A stretch of 64,000 nucleotides of DNA from Actinomycetaceae bacterium. GTDB taxonomy: Bacteria; Actinomycetota; Actinomycetes; Actinomycetales; Actinomycetaceae. Positions 1 to 8,681 of the stretch are shown one piece after another. The DNA lies in NCBI GenBank assembly GCA_030524055.1, contig JAUNHH010000008.1:51615-115614 (forward strand), in the 5' to 3' direction. Made by a program: the position numbers and the translations under genes. A model generated the notes under the pieces. That model had not been told where the DNA came from. It ran no database searches and saw nothing but the letters and a program-made list of their open reading frames with translations. Position 1 is the stretch's first letter. Each line of letters starts with the position of its first letter.

Positions 1-503
1 TCCACTTTCACACCTTCAGCGGATTCGGTGTGGATAAAGCTCTTTCCGTCTGGGGCGGGTTCGACCGTAGCGTCACGCATTTGTGCGCCTGCGGGCGCTT
101 CAAGGCTTTCGGCGTAGGCGTCAAGTTTGGCCTCGTCAATAGTGGACACTACTTGCACTTGCGAGGTCTGCCCCAGCGCAAAGCGGCGCATGAGATCACT
201 ATTGGGAGCTAATGCGGTATCGGCGGTGCCCCCGGTATCAATGGTGACCCCAAGGTCACCCAGTGAAGCTGTGGTTTTTGTGCCTGCGACGTCAACGGTG
301 ACAGTGGTTGCCGCTACCTTCTCATCGAGAGCGGCGACCACCTGGTCGCGGGTCATTCCTGAAATATCGATGCCGGCCACCTGGGTGCCTGGTAGCACGT
401 GGTCGGAATAGTGAATGGAGTGGGCTATACCCGCCCCACCAATACCAAGTAGGGCAAGGGCACCAATGGTTGAGCCCAGCACAATAACCTTTGAACGCTT
501 CAT
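1..503 (-). CDS. Partial cell-envelope protein with N-terminal membrane anchor (peptidoglycan-binding/VanW-like)
   Basis: The reading frame is open from an ATG at 503 to the window edge, so the C-terminal part is missing (167 codons visible). It starts MKRSKVIVLG and continues with a hydrophobic stretch (about residues 5-27), which reads as a signal peptide or single membrane anchor. After it comes PGTQVAGIDISGMT and a region with YSDHVLPG, the pattern seen before the putative peptidoglycan-binding domains of VanW or L,D-transpeptidase-type envelope proteins. A second similar lobe may follow (residues 60-165). An in-frame stop lies about 60 bases upstream, and no good ribosome site sits close to the ATG, so the start is uncertain. 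The exact family cannot be fixed without the missing C-terminus. Confidence 0.6.
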   Translation of the reverse strand, partial: MKRSKVIVLGSTIGALALLGIGGAGIAHSIHYSDHVLPGTQVAGIDISGMTRDQVVAALDEKVAATTVTVDVAGTKTTASLGDLGVTIDTGGTADTALAPNSDLMRRFALGQTSQVQVVSTIDEAKLDAYAESLEAPAGAQMRDATVEPAPDGKSFIHTESAEGVKV

Positions 504-621
504 CAGTACCGATGGTAGTGGCTGCTCCCGCGAAACGCCGAGAGCATTTCAACTCTCAACTACGCGGTGAGCATCACACTACGGGCGATGAGGTGAACAG
601 GTCACACAAAATGGCGTGCTT

Positions 622-1239
622 TCAGTCAAAAAGGGAGGTATCTCCAGCGCCCTGACGTGCCACAACGGGTGCGCCTGAGGTGAAGTCAATGACGGTGGTC
701 GGCTCACCTGTTCCTACGGGCCCAACAATCACCAGATCCACCTTGTGACCAATCTTGTCATCGACATCAATGCCATCGGTAAGCGGCTCGGTTTCGCCGG
801 GCAGAATCAGAGTCGAGCACAACAGTGGTTCACCAAGCTCGGCGACGATTGCCTGAGTGATCACATGATCGGGCAGACGCACGCCCACCGTGTGCTTCTT
901 TTTATTCAGCGTCATACGGGGAACGTCTTTAGTTCCAGTGAGAATAAAGGTATAGGGCCCGGGGGTAAGAGCTTTAATGGTGCGGAACTCTGAGTTCCCC
1001 ACAATGACAAGGTCCCCGAATTGGGCAAAGGAATGGCACAGGAGCGAGAAATTATGCTTGTCATCCAACTTGCGGACGTCGCGAATCACGTCCATGCCAT
1101 CTTTATTTCCCAACTTGCAGGCAATCGCGTAGCCAGAGTCAGTAGGTAGAGCAATAGTCCCGCCACTGTTCAGGACGTCAACCGCCCTGGTCACAAAACG
1201 GGCTTGGGGGTTCACTGGGTGCATCTCAACGTATGACAT
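622..1239 (-). CDS. YciO/Sua5/YrdC-family protein (threonylcarbamoyl-AMP synthase-like)
   Basis: This 205-residue protein has the YrdC fold signature: GGTIALPTDSGYAIACKLGN near residue 26 (nucleotide-binding entry), a KxxxxxxFSLLCHSF segment, LTPGPYTFIL around residue 92, and GVRLPDH around 118. True Sua5/TsaC proteins make threonylcarbamoyl-AMP for the t6A modification of tRNA. The short length and the SGYAIAC variant of the usual YGL motif fit the YciO branch, whose cellular role is less certain. It is a single-gene unit: the gene downstream on the same strand (start 503) lies 118 bases away and the membrane trio upstream ends at 1355. Confidence 0.85.
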   Translation of the reverse strand: MSYVEMHPVNPQARFVTRAVDVLNSGGTIALPTDSGYAIACKLGNKDGMDVIRDVRKLDDKHNFSLLCHSFAQFGDLVIVGNSEFRTIKALTPGPYTFILTGTKDVPRMTLNKKKHTVGVRLPDHVITQAIVAELGEPLLCSTLILPGETEPLTDGIDVDDKIGHKVDLVIVGPVGTGEPTTVIDFTSGAPVVARQGAGDTSLFD

Positions 1240-1315
1240 GAACCTATTGTGCCCTAGATCACCGCGGTTTGCAGTTCTTTCAGCACATCACATTTATGAT
1301 GTCGCGTTTCCATCA

Positions 1316-1328
1316 ACGAGGACGGGGC
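1316..1328 (+). repeat. ACGAGGGCGGGG-family repeat, one-base variant (intergenic)
   Basis: ACGAGGACGGGGC lies just past the stop of the membrane gene ending at 1355. It differs from the window-wide 12-mer by G to A at position 7. No inverted partner is visible here. Confidence 0.6.
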
Positions 1329-1354
1329 ACGAAACAGTAAAAACGGTGGCGACA

Positions 1355-2527
1355 CTAGGGTCGAGGTGAAGCCTTGGCGGAGGGTGGAGTCCATCGAAGG
1401 AAAGCAACCACCAGCAAGATGCCAGCAAGTAAAGGCCACGCAATAGGTATTAGCAGGAAAATGAGGCCAAGAAGTATCCATGCAATAGAGATAGGAATCA
1501 TGAGGAGCATTTGCATCCACCACCGTCGAGGGAAGAAAAGGGCCACTATCCACAAAATGCCAATGAGGCTAATTGGATAGGAAAATACGATATAGGCACC
1601 ACTTAGTGCGTCAGCATCATTCGAGGCGCTGACAAACTTCTCGAACTCTTCTGTGATCGTAAAAGAATAAGCGAGAATAAAGGCGGCAATAAGGAGAATT
1701 CCCGCGGTTATCATATAGGTCGGAGAAGAGCGGGGAATTCTCTCTGAAAAATAATGGTGTGCCACAGAAACATAGACGATAGGGAGGGCAGCCAAAGGAA
1801 GTGGCGAAAATAGAGATTGCCGGATATATCCCTCGATCAGGGCATGAACAAAGGGGGTGAGGGAAATCATCACTGACACAAGCGCAACAGCCACTGTAAG
1901 GGCGAACACAAGAAAGGAATCTCCTTCCGCAGTATTCGCACCGTTAGGAGGTAAGATCTCGCCCTCCTTTTTGCGCGCCACATTTCCGACAAGGCACATT
2001 ACTGAAATAGCAGTCGCCATTGAGAAAAACATATACTGATTAACAACAAGAATGAGGCCGCCAATAATGTGAGTAAGAATGAGTAGTGCAATTGACATTA
2101 TGGTCCGACTGCCCCACTGAGTACGGATTCCACTGTCACGGAAGTGAAATAGCGGACGAATAATGAGGAAAATGAGGAGGAGGTAGAGAATAATAGATAT
2201 GCCCACAATCCAGGGCAATAGCGGGTCAAGAGGAGCCAAGAATTTGCTATCGCTTAAACGCCGCTCGCCTCGAACATAGAAAAATGCGAGTGAAATGGAT
2301 AGCGGAATCCAGATCCCGATTGCGGCGACTATTCCACGTCGTTTTATCTGGCCAAGACTGTGCATGACAATCAAAAGCCCACATAGGCTAAGTGTTAGTC
2401 CTCCAGTAAGCGATACTGCCGTCTGCACAATAATCGCAGGATACGGAGAGAAAAGATAAGCAGAGATACTGCATATCATTGCTCCGAGCCACGCACACAA
2501 AAGTGCTTTTTTATCGACTGAGGTCAT
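1355..2527 (-). CDS. Polytopic membrane protein, unknown function (paralogue of the next gene)
   Basis: A 390-residue, almost wholly hydrophobic protein with about 10-12 predicted membrane segments and no soluble domain. I recognise no transporter or enzyme motif. It aligns along its length with its neighbour at 2524-3711: both start MxSxDxKALxCxWxGAMIC, both have LTGGLTLSL or FTGGVTLSL near residue 40, and both carry YPxSLIGILW near residue 325. The start ATG overlaps the upstream stop as ATGA, so translation is probably coupled. The DNA is AT-rich for this window (24 G+C of 60 in the line at 2161), which suggests a separate origin for the trio 1355-4970. Confidence 0.75.
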   Translation of the reverse strand: MTSVDKKALLCAWLGAMICSISAYLFSPYPAIIVQTAVSLTGGLTLSLCGLLIVMHSLGQIKRRGIVAAIGIWIPLSISLAFFYVRGERRLSDSKFLAPLDPLLPWIVGISIILYLLLIFLIIRPLFHFRDSGIRTQWGSRTIMSIALLILTHIIGGLILVVNQYMFFSMATAISVMCLVGNVARKKEGEILPPNGANTAEGDSFLVFALTVAVALVSVMISLTPFVHALIEGYIRQSLFSPLPLAALPIVYVSVAHHYFSERIPRSSPTYMITAGILLIAAFILAYSFTITEEFEKFVSASNDADALSGAYIVFSYPISLIGILWIVALFFPRRWWMQMLLMIPISIAWILLGLIFLLIPIAWPLLAGILLVVAFLRWTPPSAKASPRP

Positions 2528-3711
2528 TGGGCACCAATCGAAGCAGGCTGACCTTCGCCTGTAGGTTTAGGATTCCAACGGAACAAAGCTGGTGCCATCA
2601 CCACGAAAGCCGCAAAAACCGAAATGCCAGGCATTAATGTCACGAGCATTCCTGGTATGAACCACCCAAAAGGCAACGGGAGTAAGAGGAGAAGCCTTCT
2701 CCAGTGCCCCGAAGGAAATGCCATACCCAGCGCCCATAAAATGCCAATAAGGCTAACAGGATAAGCAAAATAGGTGTAGCCTTCAAGGACGTAGTCAGCG
2801 CCAGCTGAAGTCCCGTAATATTCTCCCTGGTCCCCGATCATCGCATACACATTGGCAATGACCGGAGCAATCAAAATGAGCAATGCAGGCAGAATGAGAT
2901 GAGCAGGCGACGAACGATGAATCCTTGAGATGAAATACTCCTGCGCAAAAGCAGCATAGAGAACCGGTGCAAGCGCTGTAAGAAGCAGAGGCAGTATCGG
3001 GTTCCCATATTTATTCTCTTCGAGAATCGACCAGACAACTGGAATAGTAGGAATGAGCATCGAAATCAAGGCAACGATCAGCGTCAGGAAGACAAAAAGA
3101 ATAACATTTGTGACCCGATTCTTAGCTATATAAGAAATCGGACTTTCACCCCCTTGCTTGCGCACACTATTTGCGGTGATACACATTGCCACAATGGAGA
3201 CAAAAAGTGCAATGAACAAGTGAAAGCTAATAAACAATGCGAGTATGGCGAGAAGGTGGAAAATAATAAGACCTATTGCTGTGACTCCCATTGTGATACC
3301 CCATTTCTGAGGATCATTGACTGGACCCGTAAGTAACATACGGAGAATCTGGGAAAGCAGGAGAACGTAGACGATAATAGAAGCCCCCAGAACCCAAGGC
3401 AGCATAGGGTCAAGAGAACTAAGAAACTCGCTGTTTCTTTGCCGCTGATAACCAAGGGCATAGAAAAAGGCGAAGGCAAGGGATAAGGGAATCCACAATC
3501 CAATAGCTACTGATGCTTTGATGACCGTCACCCTACCGCGGCTATATAAGAGAATAAGCCCAGCAAGCAGACTTAAGGTTACACCGCCAGTAAATGACAG
3601 GATCCCGGAAATGATGGTGCCTGGATACTCTTGAAAAGCGAAGGCGGAAATACAACAGATCATTGCGCCAAACCAGACGCACATAAGAGCCTTATTGTCA
3701 GCGGATTTCAT
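2524..3711 (-). CDS. Polytopic membrane protein, unknown function (paralogue)
   Basis: A 395-residue integral membrane protein with about 11 hydrophobic segments, a loop of charged residues near 195-205 (RKQGGESP), and the YPVSLIGILW motif near residue 330. It is a tandem duplicate of the gene at 1355-2527 and lies 14 bases after the membrane gene ending at 3726. No catalytic or substrate motif is evident. In a three-gene operon of similar proteins the products could form a heteromeric complex, but this is inference. Confidence 0.75.
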   Translation of the reverse strand: MKSADNKALMCVWFGAMICCISAFAFQEYPGTIISGILSFTGGVTLSLLAGLILLYSRGRVTVIKASVAIGLWIPLSLAFAFFYALGYQRQRNSEFLSSLDPMLPWVLGASIIVYVLLLSQILRMLLTGPVNDPQKWGITMGVTAIGLIIFHLLAILALFISFHLFIALFVSIVAMCITANSVRKQGGESPISYIAKNRVTNVILFVFLTLIVALISMLIPTIPVVWSILEENKYGNPILPLLLTALAPVLYAAFAQEYFISRIHRSSPAHLILPALLILIAPVIANVYAMIGDQGEYYGTSAGADYVLEGYTYFAYPVSLIGILWALGMAFPSGHWRRLLLLLPLPFGWFIPGMLVTLMPGISVFAAFVVMAPALFRWNPKPTGEGQPASIGAQ

Positions 3712-3725
3712 AGAGTCCCCTTTCT

Positions 3726-4970
3726 TTAAGACGAGGCTGGCTGGAGATATTCTTCCGGTGCATATGAATGAGTCCTGACCAGAAGAACCACGGAAAAAAT
3801 AGAGATAATCGCCGGATACGGATCAATGAGAGGCGCATATAATATCGATCCCCAAATTGACATGAGCCACGCAAATGCAATAACGATTCCTAGAAGCCAT
3901 TTCAGCGCCAATCCGATTCTCACTCTAATATCGAGGTAATAAAGAATGCCTGCCAGTGTAATCAAGAAAAGAATAAGTGGACTGATCAGACTCCCAGCAA
4001 AAGGATAGGACAATCGACCCATGATCCACATCGCTATAAGTGCTGAGGAAAAACAGAGAATAGGAAACCAGATTTGGCGAACCTGCCATCGATTTCTGCT
4101 CGTCTCAAAAATGCCCCACGCAATAAGTAGGGTAATAATTTGACTCGGGACCGGATGAAGGAAATCAGTCAACTGCCCAAATGAGAACGCCAACCCAATG
4201 CCGTTGGCAAAGAGGTGAGAATACACACCCCATAAACCATAAAGAAGAGCATGAACAAGCGCGAGGACAGACAGAAAAGAGACCGCCCAGGTTGCCTTTT
4301 TCGAAATTTCAGGTCTCACACACTCTTTACCCTCATAGGTTTTTGGGGTATGGGCAAAAAGAAGCAGTACCGCCAGCATCACTGTATAGAAGACTGTCAG
4401 TACCCATGGGTTGACCACGTGGAGGTAAACCCACCCAATATTTCCTGCCAGAAATACGCCTGTCACTACACTCACAGGTCGCGAGCATCTGCGGCGACGT
4501 AACGCACTGTAGGCAAGTACGGTCAAACTCAGGGAGAGCACAAGCGCGCTCGGAACCTCAAGTGCCAGTGCAGAGAAGAATTCTTCCGGGAAAGGTGATG
4601 TGTCTGGGTAATCCTCACTAGTTCTTCCCACTCCCACGATTAATGCACATAAGGCGCTTGGCAGCCACAGTAGTCCCCCGATTATTGCGCTACGGGCCTC
4701 CACCATCTGCTTTATATAGAGCAATGCTAGAAAGGAAAAGAATGCAGCGCTATTTGCCACCAGGTAGATCAGTATTGGCGCCACAAAGTGGTTGAGTATT
4801 GCCAAGGAGTCGCCGCGTTTCTCCCCTAAGTAATAAGCCAAAGGAATATACGCCACCGCACCAGCGATAATCGCAGCAATAGCGCAGATTACACCGTTTT
4901 TCCTGGTGAGCAATGCAGTAAAGCGCACTTCCACTGCAGATCGGGCAGATATTTGCTTCTCAAGAGACAT
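3726..4970 (-). CDS. Polytopic membrane protein, unknown function (first gene of trio)
   Basis: A 414-residue protein with 10 or more hydrophobic segments and a basic, cytoplasm-like N-terminus (MSLEKQISARSAVEVRF). It is more distant from the two downstream paralogues but similar in size and topology. It is the promoter-proximal gene of the trio, with a dyad-symmetric sequence 24-46 bases before its start. I do not recognise the family; multi-pass components of export systems or orphan permeases are possible. No ATPase or sensor gene accompanies it. Confidence 0.75.
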   Translation of the reverse strand: MSLEKQISARSAVEVRFTALLTRKNGVICAIAAIIAGAVAYIPLAYYLGEKRGDSLAILNHFVAPILIYLVANSAAFFSFLALLYIKQMVEARSAIIGGLLWLPSALCALIVGVGRTSEDYPDTSPFPEEFFSALALEVPSALVLSLSLTVLAYSALRRRRCSRPVSVVTGVFLAGNIGWVYLHVVNPWVLTVFYTVMLAVLLLFAHTPKTYEGKECVRPEISKKATWAVSFLSVLALVHALLYGLWGVYSHLFANGIGLAFSFGQLTDFLHPVPSQIITLLIAWGIFETSRNRWQVRQIWFPILCFSSALIAMWIMGRLSYPFAGSLISPLILFLITLAGILYYLDIRVRIGLALKWLLGIVIAFAWLMSIWGSILYAPLIDPYPAIISIFSVVLLVRTHSYAPEEYLQPASS

Positions 4971-4993
4971 AATGCGCCTCTCTCGTTATCTAC

Positions 4994-5016
4994 CAATGGA
5001 TCGATCGAGTCCATTG
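4994..5016. promoter_or_regulatory. Dyad-symmetric candidate operator before the membrane trio
   Basis: CAATGGA at 4994-5000 and its reverse complement TCCATTG at 5010-5016 flank a core containing TCGATCGA. The element sits 24 bases upstream of the ATG at 4970. It could be a repressor site or a leader hairpin; no regulator gene is adjacent. Confidence 0.4.
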
Positions 5017-5052
5017 TGCTTATTTTGTATTCCGTTATCCTCCCATAAGAAA

Positions 5053-5086
5053 GAGCGGGGCGCCAGAGATATCTGGCGCCCCGCTC
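5053..5086 (-). terminator. Intrinsic terminator of aspS
   Basis: GAGCGGGGCGCCAGA pairs perfectly with TCTGGCGCCCCGCTC (15 bp, 4-base loop), and on the minus strand it is followed by a short T-rich run (TTTCTT). It lies 26 bases beyond the aspS stop and separates aspS from the membrane trio. Confidence 0.85.
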
Positions 5087-5112
5087 AAAGGCTGGATCAA
5101 CCGCAACTGGGT

Positions 5113-6951
5113 TTATGAATTCTGTGCCCCGCCCTCGTCAACTGATAATTCCTGCGATTCACCAGCGGATTCTTCACCGCGTTTCTTCGGTGTCGCATCA
5201 ACTCCTGCTTCTTTACGTTGTTCAGGAGCAATTGGCGCGGGAGCTTCGGTGAGAGGATCAAATCCGCCACCGGACTTCGGGAATGCGATGACATCGCGAA
5301 TGGATTCTGCCTTGGTCAGCAGGGCGACAATACGGTCCCACCCAAATGCGATTCCGCCGTGTGGTGGCGCGCCATATTTAAAGGCCCCTAAGAGGAAACC
5401 AAATTTCTCTTCAGCGGCTTCCTCGTCAATTCCCATGACTTTAAAGACACGCTCTTGCACATCAGCTCGGTGAATACGAATAGAACCACCGCCAATTTCA
5501 TTGCCATTGCACACAATGTCATAGGCATAGGCCAAGGCATTGCCCGGATCTTCATCAAAGCGATCCAACCATTCGGGCTTTGGCGAAGTAAACGCATGGT
5601 GCACAGCGGTCCACGCTGAAGACCCCAAGGCCACGTCCCCTTCAGCTTCAGCCTCACCAGTAGGCTTGAACAAGGGCGCATCCACAACCCAGGTAAAGGC
5701 CCACGCGTCAGGATCAATCAACTCGCAGCGCTTGCCAATTTCCAGACGTGCTGCGCCCAGGAGTTCGCGCGCAGGGGTCGGCGCACCAGCAGCAAAGAAG
5801 ACACAGTCTCCGGGGGCCGCTCCCACAGCTGCAGCCAGGCCCTGGCGTTCCTCTTCCGTAATATTCTTCGCCACGGGACCGCCCAAAGTCCCGTCCTCAG
5901 CGATTGTCACGTAGGCCAGACCTTTAGCTCCGCGAGCCTTTGCCCATTCCTGCCACTTGTCGAAAGTGCGGCGAGGCTGCGACCCGCCACCAGGCATCAC
6001 CACGGCCCCCACATAGGGAGCTTGGAAGACCCGGAAGGTAGTATTCGCGAAGTACTCAGTCAGATCCACTAGCTCCAGACCGAAACGCAAATCTGGCTTA
6101 TCAGAGCCATACTTTTCCATCGCATCGGCATAGGTCATCCGCGGCAGTGGCGTCGGCAAATCAACGTCAATCAGTGCCCAGACATTCTTCAGAACATCTT
6201 CCGCCACAGCAATCACGTCATCTTGCTCAACGAAACTCATCTCAATATCGAGCTGAGTGAACTCAGGTTGACGGTCAGCCCGGAAATCCTCATCGCGGTA
6301 GCAGCGGGCAATCTGGAAATAGCGTTCCATTCCGCCCACCATCAGCAGCTGTTTAAAGAGCTGAGGTGATTGGGGCAATGCATACCAGCAGCCGGGCGAC
6401 AGGCGAGCTGGGACAATAAAGTCACGCGCCCCTTCGGGGGTGGAACGTGTCAGGGTTGGGGTTTCCACCTCAACAAAGTCATGCCCATAAAGGGTGTCGC
6501 GCGCGGCACGTGACACGGCTGAACGCAAACGCATCGCTTTTTGTGCGCTTTCACGGCGCAGGTCCAGGTAACGGTGACGCAGGCGGGTTTCTTCGCCAAC
6601 ATTGCCCGCATCTTCAGCGTGGGCAGACACTTGGAAGGGCAGCGGGGCGCTGGTGTTGAGGATCGTAATATCGTCACCCATGACCTCCACTGCGCCGGTA
6701 GCGAGATTAGCGTTCTCATTGCCTTCAGGGCGGGCGGCCACTTCACCGGTGACTTGAAGAACGAATTCACTGCGCAGATCGTGGGCGACACTTTCATCGC
6801 GAACCACCACCTGGACAATTCCGGTGGCATCGCGTAAATCAACAAAAACCACGCCTCCGTGGTCTCGGCGGCGATCGACCCACCCCGCCAGGGTGACAGT
6901 TTTTCCAATGGTGTCGGCACTGAGGGTGCCAATATCGTGTGTGCGCAGCAT
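5113..6951 (-). CDS. aspS: Aspartyl-tRNA synthetase
   Basis: Class II synthetase that charges tRNA with aspartate in the cytosol. The N-terminal OB-fold anticodon domain starts [16 protein letters not shown] and includes [11 protein letters not shown]. The catalytic part shows [39 protein letters not shown] (motif 2, quoted in pieces: [13 protein letters not shown], then QPEFTQLD), and [10 protein letters not shown] (motif 3). The bacterial GAD insert lies between. I chose the ATG at 6951 because AAAGGA precedes it and it matches the family start; the frame is open 44 codons further up to 7083. The product has 612 residues with a polar C-terminal tail that reads through one copy of the ACGAGGGCGGGG repeat (DEGGA). 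Whether it also charges tRNA-Asn depends on gatCAB, which is not in the window. Confidence 0.97.
   Translation of the reverse strand: MLRTHDIGTLSADTIGKTVTLAGWVDRRRDHGGVVFVDLRDATGIVQVVVRDESVAHDLRSEFVLQVTGEVAARPEGNENANLATGAVEVMGDDITILNTSAPLPFQVSAHAEDAGNVGEETRLRHRYLDLRRESAQKAMRLRSAVSRAARDTLYGHDFVEVETPTLTRSTPEGARDFIVPARLSPGCWYALPQSPQLFKQLLMVGGMERYFQIARCYRDEDFRADRQPEFTQLDIEMSFVEQDDVIAVAEDVLKNVWALIDVDLPTPLPRMTYADAMEKYGSDKPDLRFGLELVDLTEYFANTTFRVFQAPYVGAVVMPGGGSQPRRTFDKWQEWAKARGAKGLAYVTIAEDGTLGGPVAKNITEEERQGLAAAVGAAPGDCVFFAAGAPTPARELLGAARLEIGKRCELIDPDAWAFTWVVDAPLFKPTGEAEAEGDVALGSSAWTAVHHAFTSPKPEWLDRFDEDPGNALAYAYDIVCNGNEIGGGSIRIHRADVQERVFKVMGIDEEAAEEKFGFLLGAFKYGAPPHGGIAFGWDRIVALLTKAESIRDVIAFPKSGGGFDPLTEAPAPIAPEQRKEAGVDATPKKRGEESAGESQELSVDEGGAQNS
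5127..5138 (-). repeat. Exact ACGAGGGCGGGG copy inside aspS
   Basis: The element encodes DEGG four codons before the end of AspS, in the disordered tail, where an inserted repeat would be tolerated. The local context TTGACGAGGGCGGGGCAC matches that of other copies. Confidence 0.8.
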
Positions 6952-7091
6952 GAGCTGTCCTTTCGTCAGTGCCATCCGCGAGACGGGCGGCGGCATCAGC
7001 AATTCTACGGTGTTCCCTCTTTCGCTTACCTGCTGCACATGTGGATTGACATATTTAGGGTGAATATCTCGTAGGTGCGACAATAGGGGTT

Positions 7092-8585
7092 ATGCCCCCA
7101 ACCACTTCCCCATCGGAATACCCTGACTCCACTCCCCTATCTGGGTCAGATGGTGGCAGTAGTGATTCCGCAGACTCATCACCGCAGCTTGAAGATTCTG
7201 GCGCGAAGCCAGCGCATGTGCGCTGGTCTCCTTTAGAAATTGCCCTGATGGTGGGGGCGGTTCTGCTGATCACCATTAATGCCTTTGAGGCAATGGCAAC
7301 CACCACGATTATGCCGAATGTGGTGGCAGATTTGGGGGCAGAATCGTGGTTTTCTGTGGCCAGCGGTGCGGCGCTTGCTGCGCAATTAACGGCGACAGTC
7401 ATTGCCGGTGGATTATCGGATTCGCGGGGGCCAAGAATTGTCCTCATTGGGGGTACTGCTGTTTTTCTGGCCGGGGTGCTGATTTGTGCCACCGCGCCTC
7501 ATATTGCGGTTTTTGTTGCGGGGCGTCTTATCCAAGGAGTGGGCGGTGGGCTGGTTATTGTTCCGTTATATGTTCTCACTGGCCTAGTGGGTGATCAATC
7601 CCATCGGCCAGCATTTTTTGCGGCCTTTTCCATGGCGTGGGTTTTACCGTCGATTGTTGGGCCGGCTTTAGCTGGCTGGATTACTACACAAGTCGGGTGG
7701 CGATGGGTTTTTGGCGGGATTCCACTTGTCGCTCTATTGGCGTGCATTCCTTTACTTCGTGTGCTCTACCAGATACCTGAGATTGAACGTCAGCCTGCAA
7801 GGAAGCTCGGATATTTAACGCTATTTGCTGGGGGCGCGGGTGCGGCAATCTTCCTTTTGCAGTTATCTGGAGCCCTGGAAGGCATTATTTCGTGGGCCTT
7901 AATTGGCGCTGGTTTTATTCTTCTTGGCATTACTTTGCCGCGTCTTCTCCCCGCGGGAACCCTGACTTTTCGGCAGGGCTTGCCCTCACTAGTTGCTACA
8001 CGAGCATGGATGACAGGTGCGTTTACAGGCGCAACTGCGATTTTACCCCTGCTATTACAGCGGGTTCACGAATGGACTACTGAGAGCGCAGCTATTGCTG
8101 TCACAATTGGGTCGGTAGGGTGGTCTTTTGGGTCGCTCATACAATCACGCTTTAATTCTGAGCAGCTACGAGTTCGCTTACCTTTAATTGGGACAATTTT
8201 GGTGGCAGTTGGCCTTATTCCACTCTCCCTATTGCTGATAAAGAGTGCGCCTTTATGGCCTGTTCTTCTTGGGCTGATTATTGCCGCTTGCGGTATTGGC
8301 CTTGCGCACTCAAGTTTATCCGTACGTATTTTGGATGTGCTGCCACGTAATGAACACGGAAAAGGATCATCGTGGCTGCAGGTTGCTGATTCCGCGGGCG
8401 GAGCTGTCGAATTAGCGGCCACTTCGATTCTTTTGGGATTGTGGGCCCAGGTGGCCACTGATTCTATTGGTTTTACCTATATTCCGGCTCCGATTTTGGC
8501 GATACTTTTTGCGCTGGGTGCAGTTTTTGCTGCTTTCCGCGGTCTCGCTATTTCTTCATCAACGAGGGCGGAGCAAAGCCCTTGA
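7092..8585 (+). CDS. MFS drug/solute exporter (14-segment, DHA2-like)
   Basis: A 497-residue proton-driven efflux-type permease. After a polar S/D-rich tail of about 45 residues come 14 hydrophobic segments. Motif A appears as GGLSDSRGPRIVL between segments 2 and 3, and GRLIQGVGGGL and WRWVFGGIP are typical of the DHA2 (EmrB/QacA) group. The start ATG at 7092 has AGGGG three bases before it. It is divergent from aspS (140 bases between starts), and no regulator is linked, so the substrate is unknown. It ends at a strong palindromic terminator. Confidence 0.88.
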   Translation: MPPTTSPSEYPDSTPLSGSDGGSSDSADSSPQLEDSGAKPAHVRWSPLEIALMVGAVLLITINAFEAMATTTIMPNVVADLGAESWFSVASGAALAAQLTATVIAGGLSDSRGPRIVLIGGTAVFLAGVLICATAPHIAVFVAGRLIQGVGGGLVIVPLYVLTGLVGDQSHRPAFFAAFSMAWVLPSIVGPALAGWITTQVGWRWVFGGIPLVALLACIPLLRVLYQIPEIERQPARKLGYLTLFAGGAGAAIFLLQLSGALEGIISWALIGAGFILLGITLPRLLPAGTLTFRQGLPSLVATRAWMTGAFTGATAILPLLLQRVHEWTTESAAIAVTIGSVGWSFGSLIQSRFNSEQLRVRLPLIGTILVAVGLIPLSLLLIKSAPLWPVLLGLIIAACGIGLAHSSLSVRILDVLPRNEHGKGSSWLQVADSAGGAVELAATSILLGLWAQVATDSIGFTYIPAPILAILFALGAVFAAFRGLAISSSTRAEQSP

Positions 8586-8596
8586 GACACAGCGCT

Positions 8597-8640
8597 AGGG
8601 GCGACATTTTGGGGTGAGTAAACCCCAAAATGTCGCCCCT
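8597..8640. terminator. Bidirectional terminator hairpin, GGGGCGACATTTT type
   Basis: AGGGGCGACATTTTGGGG is repeated as an exact reverse complement after an 8-base loop, giving an 18-bp perfect stem. It lies between the convergent MFS (+) and helicase (-) genes. A related hairpin with the same GGGCGACA core is found at 63707-63748. Confidence 0.8.
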
Positions 8641-8681
8641 CCCACGTGGATTTATGCCACCTATTTAACGGCTAACGGCAC

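Noticed and set aside
322..552. Minus-strand 76-codon frame over the partial envelope gene
   Set aside because: The same strand in another frame encodes a hydrophobic signal and a regular protein (1-503) that is open to the window edge; this frame is its shadow.
7046..7074. Sigma-70 type promoter TTGACA before the MFS gene
   Set aside because: A TTGACA is present at 7046-7051, but no TAnnnT element lies at 16-19 bases, so I do not call it.
6952..7083. N-terminal extension of AspS up to 7083
   Set aside because: The extra 44 residues have no resemblance to the family, while AAAGGA stands before the ATG at 6951.
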